Assembly: GCF_004127445.1 (NCBI RefSeq)
Contig: NZ_QEXM01000038.1
Span: 62,001 to 126,000, forward strand
From: Streptomyces alfalfae
GTDB taxonomy: Bacteria > Actinomycetota > Actinomycetes > Streptomycetales > Streptomycetaceae
DNA length: 64,000 nucleotides
Direction: 5' to 3'
The translations under genes were made by a program, and so were the position numbers. The notes beneath the pieces are model-generated. The model did no database searches, was not told where the DNA came from, and saw nothing but the letters and a program-made list of their open reading frames with translations. This document shows positions 33,701 to 41,262 of this stretch, one piece after another. Positions within the stretch are counted from its first letter, which is position 1. Each line of letters begins with the position of its first letter.

Positions 33701-35477
33701 CCCCGGCGTCCAGTTCGGCGTAGCTGATCCCGCGGCCGGCGCTGATGACGGCGGTGCGGTCGGGTGTCGCCCTGGCCTGCTCCTCGAACAGCTCGTGGAC
33801 GCAGAGGTCGGGACCGAGGTCCGCCGCGGTGTCGTTCCAGTCGTGCAGGACCTGCCGCAGCTCTGCCTCGGGGACGGTGTCGAGGGCGGAGAGGGCGCGG
33901 TCGGGCGCGGTCGCCACCGTGTGGAGCAGGGTGCCGAACCGGTCCGCGAAGCGGCGCACCGTCGCCTCGTCGAAGAGGGCCGTGGCGTACTCGACGTCCA
34001 CGAGCAGCTCGTCGGGCGCCTCCCACACGTACAGACTGAAGTCGTACGTGGCGTGCCGGCGCGGCACCGGGAAGTAGACACCCGTGACCTCGCCCAGGTC
34101 GGCGCGGATGGCGGGCGGTGTCGGCTGGGAGACGAGCGTGGTGGTGAACAGCGGGGGCCGTGAGCCGTCCCGCTGGATGTCCAGTGCGCCGAGGACCCGG
34201 CCGAACGGCACGTCGCTGTGCGCCATCGCGCCGAACCCGGCCTGCCGGGTGCGGTCCAGCAGCTCGCGGAAGGTGGGGTCGCCGCCGAGGCCGCCGCGGA
34301 AGGGGACCATGTTGACCAGCGCGCCCACCATCCGTTCGAGGCCGGGCCGCGACCGCGAGGTCACCGGCGAGCCGACCACCACGTCCTCGCTCCCCGCCCA
34401 GCGGCCGAGCAGCACCTGGAACGCGGCCATCAGCACGGTGAAGCGCGTCGCCCGCTGCTCGCGCGCCAGGGCGTCGAGGCCGTCCCGCACACCGCCCGGC
34501 ACGGAGAAGCGGAACCTGCGCCCGGCGGTGTCGCGCACCTCGGTCCGCGGCCGGTCGAGCGGCAGCTCCAGATCCACGGCCCCCGCCAACCGGTCGCGCC
34601 AGTACGCGAGTTGCGCGTCCAGGTCGACACTCTGCTGCTGGAGGGTGTACCGCGCGTACGAAGGGGCCGCGCCGGGCGGCTCGCGGTCCGCGTAGAAGTC
34701 GGCCAGCTCCGCGCAGAGCACCTCCATCGTCGGCCCGTCGGCGACGATGTGGTGGGAGTACAGCAGGAAGACGTGGTCGGTGGGGGAGAGCCGCACGAGG
34801 TGCGGGCGCAGCAGCGGACCGCCGGCCAGGTCGAAGGGCTCGGCGAGACGGTCGAGGGCGTAGACGCGCACCTCGTCCTCGTCCCCGGCGTCACACCGCG
34901 TCAGCGTCAGCGGGGGCGCCGCGTCCGCGGGCCGGATCACCTGGGACGGGCGGCCGTCGGGGCCGGCGGGGAAGCAGGTGCGCAGCGCCTCGTGCCGCTC
35001 CACGAGCCGGTCGAGGGCCGACTGGAGCCGTGCGGCGTCCAGCGGGCCGCTCAGGCGCAGCGAGAGCAGCTCGGTATAGGCGAGGTTGCCCGGGGTCACC
35101 TGCTCGGCGACCCACTGGGCCTCCTGCTCGGGGGAGAGCGGCAGTTCCTCCGGCACGGCCTCCGCCTCCGCCTCCGCCGCGTGAGCGGTCGGCGCGGGCA
35201 GCTTCGCCACGGCCTCGACCAGGGCGTCGCCGAACTCGTCCAGCTCGGGGTGGAAGAAGAGCAGCGTCAGCGGCAGCTCCTGGCCGAACCTGCCGCGCAG
35301 GTCGGCCATGAGCCGTGCGCCGCCGACCGAGTCGCCGCCCAGCTCGAAGAAGTCGGCGTCCTCGGCGAGCCTGGTCGTGCCCAGCTCCTTCTCCCAGGCG
35401 CTGACCGCGGCGGCCCTGACGTCCGCCTCCGCGACGCCCCCGGGCGCGGACCCGGACGGTGTGGACTGCGTGTCCAT
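30795..35477 (-). CDS. NRPS T-C-A-T-C, last synthetase of the line
   Basis: About 1560 residues. T1 (FFELGGDSVGG, Ser near residue 50), C1 with canonical HHIVADG (~110-550), A (~570-1055; TSGSTGTPKG, FDYAVWEM, NAYGPTE, YRTGDRARW, LPSGKLDRK), T2 (FFELGGDSILG, ~1080-1145) and a terminal C2 (~1160-1560) whose motif is HNVLLDG, with Asn for the second, catalytic His. The A pocket reads about D-Y-W-H-F-G-A-V-D-K, nearest Ser-type codes but not exact. T1 has no A domain. There is no thioesterase domain. ATG 35477 follows AGGAAGG; ATG 35492, overlapping the previous stop, is the alternative. Confidence 0.93.
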   Translation of the reverse strand: MDTQSTPSGSAPGGVAEADVRAAAVSAWEKELGTTRLAEDADFFELGGDSVGGARLMADLRGRFGQELPLTLLFFHPELDEFGDALVEAVAKLPAPTAHAAEAEAEAVPEELPLSPEQEAQWVAEQVTPGNLAYTELLSLRLSGPLDAARLQSALDRLVERHEALRTCFPAGPDGRPSQVIRPADAAPPLTLTRCDAGDEDEVRVYALDRLAEPFDLAGGPLLRPHLVRLSPTDHVFLLYSHHIVADGPTMEVLCAELADFYADREPPGAAPSYARYTLQQQSVDLDAQLAYWRDRLAGAVDLELPLDRPRTEVRDTAGRRFRFSVPGGVRDGLDALAREQRATRFTVLMAAFQVLLGRWAGSEDVVVGSPVTSRSRPGLERMVGALVNMVPFRGGLGGDPTFRELLDRTRQAGFGAMAHSDVPFGRVLGALDIQRDGSRPPLFTTTLVSQPTPPAIRADLGEVTGVYFPVPRRHATYDFSLYVWEAPDELLVDVEYATALFDEATVRRFADRFGTLLHTVATAPDRALSALDTVPEAELRQVLHDWNDTAADLGPDLCVHELFEEQARATPDRTAVISAGRGISYAELDAGAEALAAELRDLGAGPETVVAVCLERSARLLVTLLAVLKTGGAYLPLGPDWPRQRREFMTSDAGAALLVDSAGARRLDGHRAAPGEGRPRPGNLAYVLYTSGSTGTPKGVMVSHRAVVNRLRWMRRDCGLDASDVVLQNAVPTFDYAVWEMFGPLHMGATVVLPSAEGHRDFSELTLLITEHGVTVAHFVPSLLRHFVEEPEAARCTGLRVLFSGGETLDPALAARAQQVLPNARLFNAYGPTEAAVDVTCWPVPPRPASVAIGGPVANTTCYVLDERMRPQPIGVPGELYLGGVQLARGYRGRPGTTAERFVPDPFGAAGGRLYRTGDRARWRPDGALEYVDRVDRQVKIRGVRVEPGEAETALLAHPAVREAAVVTAEGNGGPRLVAYYSGSPAGGERELRDHLAARLPEFAVPAAYVELPGGLPALPSGKLDRKALPAPERPRPAAVDAAGATPPLGARELMLAATWAEVLGVDRVHREDSFFELGGDSILGIQMVARARRAGVEVTVPELFRHPTLAALAATAAAQQDGGSGPAPVPAGSRSRFPLTPLQREMLREAALAPGRGAYIVPAELHIEGDLDPAAMRTAFRRLVERNPVLRTSVTLHKLPERCEQTVHSAAEPSFRYEDWSAYSDEEQERGRRELLEEEWRTGFAPEAEQLSRMTVLKLGERRSALVWTRHNVLLDGWSFAQLYDELLDLHAAARDGLPEPQDEPRECFSSYVDWLAARQRESAERLWEEQLGELSPRTVFSPEVGPSPKPYRELRFPLPQRAEAYARERGLTLGTLMEAAWATVLARRTGAHDVRYGQVFSAREAEVHGVERMLGLMISTLPSGLRLDPGQPVADWLTELQRRGARSKELSTADLGVLQERAGGPGALWDTLLIIHNYPHKFQDVPAGGLRVVGTAGFSRTGAALIASVDVKPLRLAMIYDEARADEPVVRELAAELAAVLDRLTGSEDRKVGDLLG

Positions 35478-35488
35478 GGAGTCCTTCC

Positions 35489-38107
35489 TCATCGACGGTC
35501 CTGCGGGGGGCCCTCGGAGCCGAGGTGGGCCTCCAACTGGTCCACGTCGACGTGGTAGCGGGTGGAAGAGGCGATGGGGAGGTCACCGATGCGGATGTCC
35601 GGGTCCGCCACGGCCGCGGCGAGCATGGTGGCGAACGTCTCGATGCCCTCGACGACCGTCTCGTGGTCGAAGAGGTCCGTGGCGTACTCGAACCGCCCGA
35701 ACGCGCCGAGCCTGCTGTCCCACAGCGTCAGCGTGCTGTCGTACAGGGAGGTCTGCGGGTCGGTGTCGATCGGGTTGAGCTGGAGCCCGGACATCTCGAA
35801 CGGGTCGTTCCAGGGCAGGAAGAGATAGCGGAGCCGGAACAGCGGGGTCCAGGAGATGTCGCGGTGCGGGGCCAGCCGGTCGATCAGCGACTGGTAGGGC
35901 GCCTCCGCGTGGGACAGCGCGCCCGACACCGTCCCGCGCACGTCGGCGAGGGCGTCGCGGAACGTCTGCTCCGGGCGCAGCCGCGTGCGCAGCAGCATCG
36001 GCCGGAGCAGCAGCCCGAGCAGGTTGTCCGGCGTGCGGTCGCGGTTGGCGGTCGGGGAACCGAGCACCAGGTCGCTCTCGCCCGTCGTCCGGCCCAGCGA
36101 CGCGGCGAGCGCGGTGTAGGCCGTCATGAACGGCGTGACGCGCGCGGCCCTGCTGAGCGCGTTGAGCCGGGCGGTGGTCTCGTCGGGGAACAGCATCCAG
36201 GCGCGGTGGCCCTCGAAGGTCGGCGCCGCCGGGCGTCGACCTTCGAGGGACTTCTTCAGGGGGAAGGTCGCCGGGTCGGGGGCGCCCGCGAGCTGCTTGT
36301 CCCAGTACGCCAGTTGGTCGTCCAGGAGCCCGTCGCGCAGCCGGGCGCGCTCCTGCTCGGCGAAGACGCGGTAGGGCACGGGAGGCGGCAGGTCGGGGGA
36401 GCGGCCTCGCAGCAGCGCCCCGTAGACGGTGAACAGCTCCTTCAGGAAGACCGTGAACGACACCCAGTCGGTGACCATGTGGTTCTTGACCGCCGCGAGC
36501 TGGAACTCCTCGTCGCCCAGCGTGATCAGCGCGAGCCGCACCGGGGGCAGGTCGTCGGGGAAGGGCCGCCGGGCCAGTTCGGTGCGCACGGCACGCGCCG
36601 CGCGCACCCGCTCGGCCGGGGGCACATCGGTGACGTCGTGCCGCTCCAGGCGCACGGGGAACTCACCGGGCGCCCCGATCCGCTGGAAGGGCTCACCGCT
36701 CGGCGACTCGCCGAACGCGGTGCGCAGCACCTCGTGCCGGGCGACCACCGTGCGCAGCGCCTCTTCGAGCAGTTCAGGACCGAGCGGGCCGCGGATGCGC
36801 AGCCCGGTGGTCACGTAGTTGGCGGGCCCCGGCGGCAGCGCCTTCTGCATCCGGTGCATCCGCTCCTGGTCGATGCCGAGCGGGGCGGTGGTGACCGGGG
36901 AGGTGACGGACGGGGCGACGAGGGAGGCGGCGCCGGCGGCGGGCCGGCCCGCATAGGCCTCCTGCACACCCGCGAGCAGGTCGATGCTCCGCTGCGCCCG
37001 CTCCAGCGGCACGCCGAAGTCCACCAGGCAGGCCGCCTCGTCGACGCCGATCTCCGCGAGGCGGTCGAGCAGCGGGCGCACGGTCCGCGGCGAGCCGATC
37101 AGCGCGGTCTGGTGGGCGTAGCGCTCGTAGGCGAAGTCGAGCTGCGCCTCGATGTCGGCGCCGCCCGCGTCCGCGCCGGAACCGCCGATCATGTCGCTCT
37201 GCTGGCCCAGATAGCCCCGCAGATACTCGCGCAGCGGTTCACGGCAGCGCTCGCGCGCGGCGGTCGCGTCCTCCTCCAGATAGGTGTGGAGCATGACGCT
37301 GACCACCCCGGCGTCGGGATCGTGGCCGTGGGCGGCGCGCTCCTTCCGGTACAGCGCGATGTTGGCGGCCAGTCGCTCGGTCTCGGTGCCGATGAGCCCG
37401 GTCAGGATGTTCGCGCCGAGCCTGCCCGCCTGCGCGTAGGTGTCGGCGTTGCCGGACGCGGTGATCCAGAAGGGGAGTTCACGGGTCACCGGACGGGGAT
37501 AGAGGGTGGGGGTGATCTCCGCGCCCTCGGGGCCCGGGAACGACACCTCCTCGCCGCGCCACAGCTTCTGCACCACCGGGATGGTGTCCCAGGTGTACTG
37601 GCGGCGGTCCGCGTACTTCTCCGGGTCGATGACGAAGTCGGTGCCGTGCCAGCCGGTCGCGAAGGAGATGCCGGCCCGGCCGCCGGAGAGGTTGTCGATG
37701 ACCGACCAGTCCTCGACCACCCGCACCGGGTGGTGCAGCGGCAGCACCAGGCTTCCGGCCCGGATCTGCACGTTCTGTGTGGCGGACGCCAGCGCGGCGC
37801 CCAGGACGGAGGGGTTGGGGTAGATGCCGCCGAAGTCGTGGAAGTGCCGCTCGGGCGTCCACACCGCGGCGAAGCCGAGCCGGTCGGCCTGGCGGGCCGT
37901 CTCCATCAGGAAGCGGTACGGCTGCTCCTTGTCCCCCGCGGTGTTGGCGAAGTAGAAGAGGCTGAACCGCAGCGGGCGCCGGGGCGGCGCGTCGGCGGCG
38001 GCACGGGTGCGCAGCCGCTCGGTGAGCGCGGCCCGCTGCGCGGGGGAGAGGGCGGCGAGCCGGTCCCGCAGCGCGCTCTTGGCGTCCTCGTGTCCGGGCG
38101 GGGTCAT
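35489..38107 (-). CDS. LLM flavin monooxygenase-condensation didomain protein
   Basis: An 872-residue protein of two catalytic domains. Residues about 45-395 are a luciferase-like monooxygenase (LRFSLFYFANTAGDKEQPYRF, VWTPERHFHDFGG, LPLHHPVRVVEDW, ISFATGWHGTDF, FWITASGNADTYAQAG), of the kind found inside PKS/NRPS lines. Residues about 420-865 are a condensation domain with motif NHMVTDW instead of HHxxxDG: the second His and the Asp remain, the first His is Asn and Gly is Trp. It has no carrier or A domain. It sits between KS-AT-ACP and T-C-A-T-C proteins and overlaps the former by ATGA, so it probably acts on the ketide-extended chain and passes it to T1 of the next protein. Confidence 0.9.
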   Translation of the reverse strand: MTPPGHEDAKSALRDRLAALSPAQRAALTERLRTRAAADAPPRRPLRFSLFYFANTAGDKEQPYRFLMETARQADRLGFAAVWTPERHFHDFGGIYPNPSVLGAALASATQNVQIRAGSLVLPLHHPVRVVEDWSVIDNLSGGRAGISFATGWHGTDFVIDPEKYADRRQYTWDTIPVVQKLWRGEEVSFPGPEGAEITPTLYPRPVTRELPFWITASGNADTYAQAGRLGANILTGLIGTETERLAANIALYRKERAAHGHDPDAGVVSVMLHTYLEEDATAARERCREPLREYLRGYLGQQSDMIGGSGADAGGADIEAQLDFAYERYAHQTALIGSPRTVRPLLDRLAEIGVDEAACLVDFGVPLERAQRSIDLLAGVQEAYAGRPAAGAASLVAPSVTSPVTTAPLGIDQERMHRMQKALPPGPANYVTTGLRIRGPLGPELLEEALRTVVARHEVLRTAFGESPSGEPFQRIGAPGEFPVRLERHDVTDVPPAERVRAARAVRTELARRPFPDDLPPVRLALITLGDEEFQLAAVKNHMVTDWVSFTVFLKELFTVYGALLRGRSPDLPPPVPYRVFAEQERARLRDGLLDDQLAYWDKQLAGAPDPATFPLKKSLEGRRPAAPTFEGHRAWMLFPDETTARLNALSRAARVTPFMTAYTALAASLGRTTGESDLVLGSPTANRDRTPDNLLGLLLRPMLLRTRLRPEQTFRDALADVRGTVSGALSHAEAPYQSLIDRLAPHRDISWTPLFRLRYLFLPWNDPFEMSGLQLNPIDTDPQTSLYDSTLTLWDSRLGAFGRFEYATDLFDHETVVEGIETFATMLAAAVADPDIRIGDLPIASSTRYHVDVDQLEAHLGSEGPPQDRR

Positions 38108-41100
38108 GCCGTCACTCCTTCCGTGCCACCGGTGCCGAGCAGCCCGATGAGGTCGTCCTCCGGGAGCCCTTCCAGCTGGGCCAGCAGTTCGTCGAGCTCG
38201 TCGGGCCCGGGGGGACCGGCGTGCGCGGCGCCCTGGCCGCCGCCGTCGATGAGCGCGGCCAGTTCGCAGACCTGCGGCGCCTCGAAGAGGTAGCGCACGG
38301 GGAAGTCGCTGTTCAGCTGCTTGCGCAGCCGGTGCACGAGTTCCGCCGCGAGCAGCGAGGTGCCGCCGAGGCCGAAGAAGTCGTCGTCGAGGGCAATGTC
38401 GTCGACGCCGAAGGCCTCGACGAAGGCGGCCCGCACGATCTCCTCGGTGCGGCTGCCGGGCCCGGCGGGCGCGGACGTCTCCAGCGGAGCCGGGGCGGCC
38501 TCCGCGGTGTCGGCGGCCACGGCCGGCGCCTGCCCGCGGGCAGGCGCGTCCAGCCAGTAGCGGTCCCTGGCGAAGGGGTAGCCGGGCAGTTCGGCGTGGC
38601 CGCGCCGCTCCCCGTCGTAGTACGCGGCCCAGTCGATCTCGGCGCCGGCCTCCCACGCCTGGCCGAGCGCGCCGAGCAATTGGGCGTCCGGCGACACGGC
38701 GCCGGTCAGCGGGAGCGAGGCGATGGGCGCGTGCCGCAGCGAGCGCAGATGCCTGCGGGCCAGCTCCGACATGCCCTTGCCCGCGCCGACCTCCACGAAG
38801 AGTGTGTCCTGCCGGGCGGCCAGGAGGTCCACCCCGGCGCCGAAGCGGACCGTGCCGCGCGCCTGCGCCGACCAGTACCCCGGGTCGCACGCCTGCGCGG
38901 CGCTGATCGGCTGCCCCGTCAGACAGGAGACGAACGGCAGCGAGGGCTCACGCAGGCGCACGGCGCGCACCTCACGCTCGAACGCGGCCAGCATCGGGTC
39001 CAGCATCGCCGAGTGGAAGGCGTGCGAGGTGTGCAGCAGCCTGCACTGCACGCCCCGGGCGGCGAGGTTGCCGCGCAGCTCCTCGATGGCCTCCCGCGTC
39101 CCCGAGAGGACGCACTGGCGCGGCCCGTTGACCGCGGCGAGGTCCACGTGCGCGGCCCGCGCCTGCGCCGCCGCCTCGTCCTCGGGCAGCGCCACGGCGA
39201 GCATGCTCCCCTGCGGCAGCGCGGCCATCAGCCGACCGCGGGCGGCCACCAGCCGCAGCGCCTCCGGCAGGTCGAAGACACCGGCGAGGCAAGCGGCGAC
39301 GTACTCGCCGATGCTGTGTCCTGCCATCGCCCGCGGGGTGAGGCCCCACTCCTGCCACTGCCGGGCCAGCGCGTAGGAGAACGCGAACAGCGCGGGCTGG
39401 GCCTTGTCGGTGCTGTTCAGGGCGTCCGCGTCGGCGGCCGGGTCGAGCATCAGGTCCCGCAGCTCCACGCCCTCGCCGCGCAGCAGTTCGAGGCAGGTGT
39501 CCAACTCCTCGTGGAAGCGCGGGGCCACCTGGTGCAGGCCCGCGGCCATGCCCGGCCGCTGCGCGCCCTGGCCGGGGAAGAGGAACACCGGCGACGGCGG
39601 CTCACCGGCCACCCTGATGCGGCGGGTGTCCACGTCCCGCAACAGCGCCCCGGCCTCCTCGGCGTCGGCGGCGACCACGGCGAGCCGGTGCGGAAGCAGC
39701 CGCCGCCCGGTGGCCAGGGTGTGGGCCACGTCCGCCAGGTGCACGGGGGCCGCTCCCGGTTCGTCGAACGCGTCGGCGACGCGCAGCCGCCAGCGTTCGA
39801 GGGCGTCCTCGTCGACCGCGGAGAGGACGAGCAGCTCGCGCCCGCGCGGCGTCGGGGTGCCGGCGGCCGGGGCGGGGGCCTGTTCGACGACGACGTGGGC
39901 GTTGGTGCCGCCGACGCCGAAGGAGCTGACCCCGGCCCGCCGGGGCGTGTCCCCGGCCGGCCACACCGTGCTCTCGGTCGGCACGTAGAAGGGGGAGTCC
40001 TCCAGCTCCAGGAGCGGGTTGGGCTTCTCGAAGTACGGGCTCGGCGGGATGACGCCGTCCCGTACGGCCAGCGCCGCGCGGATCAGTCCGGCCACGCCCG
40101 CCGCCGCGTCCAGATGGCCGATGGTGGCCTTCGCCGAGCCGAGCGCGACCCGCCGGCCCGCCCAGACCCCGCCGTCGGCGGGCGTGCCCGCGGGCACGCC
40201 GTAGGCGCTGCGCAGGGCCTCGATCTCGATCGGGTCGCCGATCCGGGTGCCGGTGCCGTGCGTCTCGACGTACCCGACGGTGTGGGGCGCGACATCGCCC
40301 AGCGCCAGCGCGTCGCGGACGGCGCCGGCCTGGCCCTCGACGCTGGGCGCGGTGAAGCCGACCTTGGCCGCGCCGTCGTTGTTGATGGCCGAGCCGCGGA
40401 TCACCGCGTACACTCGGCGGCCCTCGGCCACGGCGTCGTCGTAGCGCTGGAGCAGCACCGCGCCCGCGCCGCTGCCGCCGACGGTGCCCTCGGAGCGGTG
40501 GTCGAAGGGGCGGCAGTGCCCGTCGGGGGAGCCGATGCCGCCTTCCTTGTACAGATAGCCGACGCGGTGGGGCAGTTCGATGGTGGAGCCGCCCGCGAGC
40601 GCGATGTCGCTCTCGTGCGAGAGCAGGCTCTGCACGGCCAGGTGGACGGCGACCAGCGACGCGGAGCAGGCGGTCTGCACGCTGACCGCGGGCCCGCGCA
40701 GACCGAGGCGGTAACTGGCGGCGGTGGCGAGGAAGTCCTTGTCGTTGAGGATGCGCCCTTCGAGCGTGTTGAGCGAACTGCCCAGGGCGGGCACGGCGTT
40801 CAGCCACAGGTAGCGGGTCATGCCCGCCGCCCCGAACACGGCGGCGCGCTCGCGGTAGCGGTCCGGGTCGCAGCCCGCGTCCTCCAGCGCCTCCCAGGCG
40901 CACTCCAGGAAGACACGGACCTGCGGGTCCATCAGACGGGCCTCGCGCGGCGTGTAGCCGAACGCCTTGGCGTCGAACCGGTCGTGGCCCTCCAGCGGCA
41001 TGCCCGACCGCACGTAGTCCGGGTCGTCGACGAGCGCGGGGTCCTCGCCCGCGGCGATCAGCTCGTCGCGGCCGTACTCCACGAGCGCCTCGGCGCCCGC

Positions 41101-41262
41101 CACGGCCCGGCGCCAGAACGCGGGGACGCTGTCACTGCCGGGGAAGCGCCCGGCCATGCCCACGATCGCGATCAGGTCCTCGGTGTCCGTCGCGTCCGTG
41201 GTGTCGGTGCCCACCGCGTCCGCCCGGTCCGTCATCTCTCCCATGTCTCCCCCGTCAGTCAT
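38104..41262 (-). CDS. Type I PKS module KS-AT-ACP
   Basis: A 1052-residue module. KS residues about 29-455 with Cys199 (VQTACSAS), His335 (VETHGTGT) and His383 (KATIGHLD). AT about 558-840 with GHSIGEYVAA (Ser650) and HAFHS, the malonyl-CoA specificity motif. ACP follows (FFGLGGTSLLA), then a short acidic docking-like tail. There is no KR, DH or ER, so a beta-keto group would remain unless changed in trans; the following LLM protein is the obvious candidate. The start ATG 41262 overlaps the NRPS stop by ATGA. Confidence 0.95.
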   Translation of the reverse strand: MTDGGDMGEMTDRADAVGTDTTDATDTEDLIAIVGMAGRFPGSDSVPAFWRRAVAGAEALVEYGRDELIAAGEDPALVDDPDYVRSGMPLEGHDRFDAKAFGYTPREARLMDPQVRVFLECAWEALEDAGCDPDRYRERAAVFGAAGMTRYLWLNAVPALGSSLNTLEGRILNDKDFLATAASYRLGLRGPAVSVQTACSASLVAVHLAVQSLLSHESDIALAGGSTIELPHRVGYLYKEGGIGSPDGHCRPFDHRSEGTVGGSGAGAVLLQRYDDAVAEGRRVYAVIRGSAINNDGAAKVGFTAPSVEGQAGAVRDALALGDVAPHTVGYVETHGTGTRIGDPIEIEALRSAYGVPAGTPADGGVWAGRRVALGSAKATIGHLDAAAGVAGLIRAALAVRDGVIPPSPYFEKPNPLLELEDSPFYVPTESTVWPAGDTPRRAGVSSFGVGGTNAHVVVEQAPAPAAGTPTPRGRELLVLSAVDEDALERWRLRVADAFDEPGAAPVHLADVAHTLATGRRLLPHRLAVVAADAEEAGALLRDVDTRRIRVAGEPPSPVFLFPGQGAQRPGMAAGLHQVAPRFHEELDTCLELLRGEGVELRDLMLDPAADADALNSTDKAQPALFAFSYALARQWQEWGLTPRAMAGHSIGEYVAACLAGVFDLPEALRLVAARGRLMAALPQGSMLAVALPEDEAAAQARAAHVDLAAVNGPRQCVLSGTREAIEELRGNLAARGVQCRLLHTSHAFHSAMLDPMLAAFEREVRAVRLREPSLPFVSCLTGQPISAAQACDPGYWSAQARGTVRFGAGVDLLAARQDTLFVEVGAGKGMSELARRHLRSLRHAPIASLPLTGAVSPDAQLLGALGQAWEAGAEIDWAAYYDGERRGHAELPGYPFARDRYWLDAPARGQAPAVAADTAEAAPAPLETSAPAGPGSRTEEIVRAAFVEAFGVDDIALDDDFFGLGGTSLLAAELVHRLRKQLNSDFPVRYLFEAPQVCELAALIDGGGQGAAHAGPPGPDELDELLAQLEGLPEDDLIGLLGTGGTEGVTA

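Noticed and set aside
31029..34163. Long plus-strand open frame (over 1000 codons) opposite the last NRPS gene
   Set aside because: It mirrors the codon structure of the NRPS on the other strand; its translation is Arg/Gly/Ala/His-rich and has no domain. Similar mirrors opposite 38221-41724 and 44892-48716 were dropped for the same reason.
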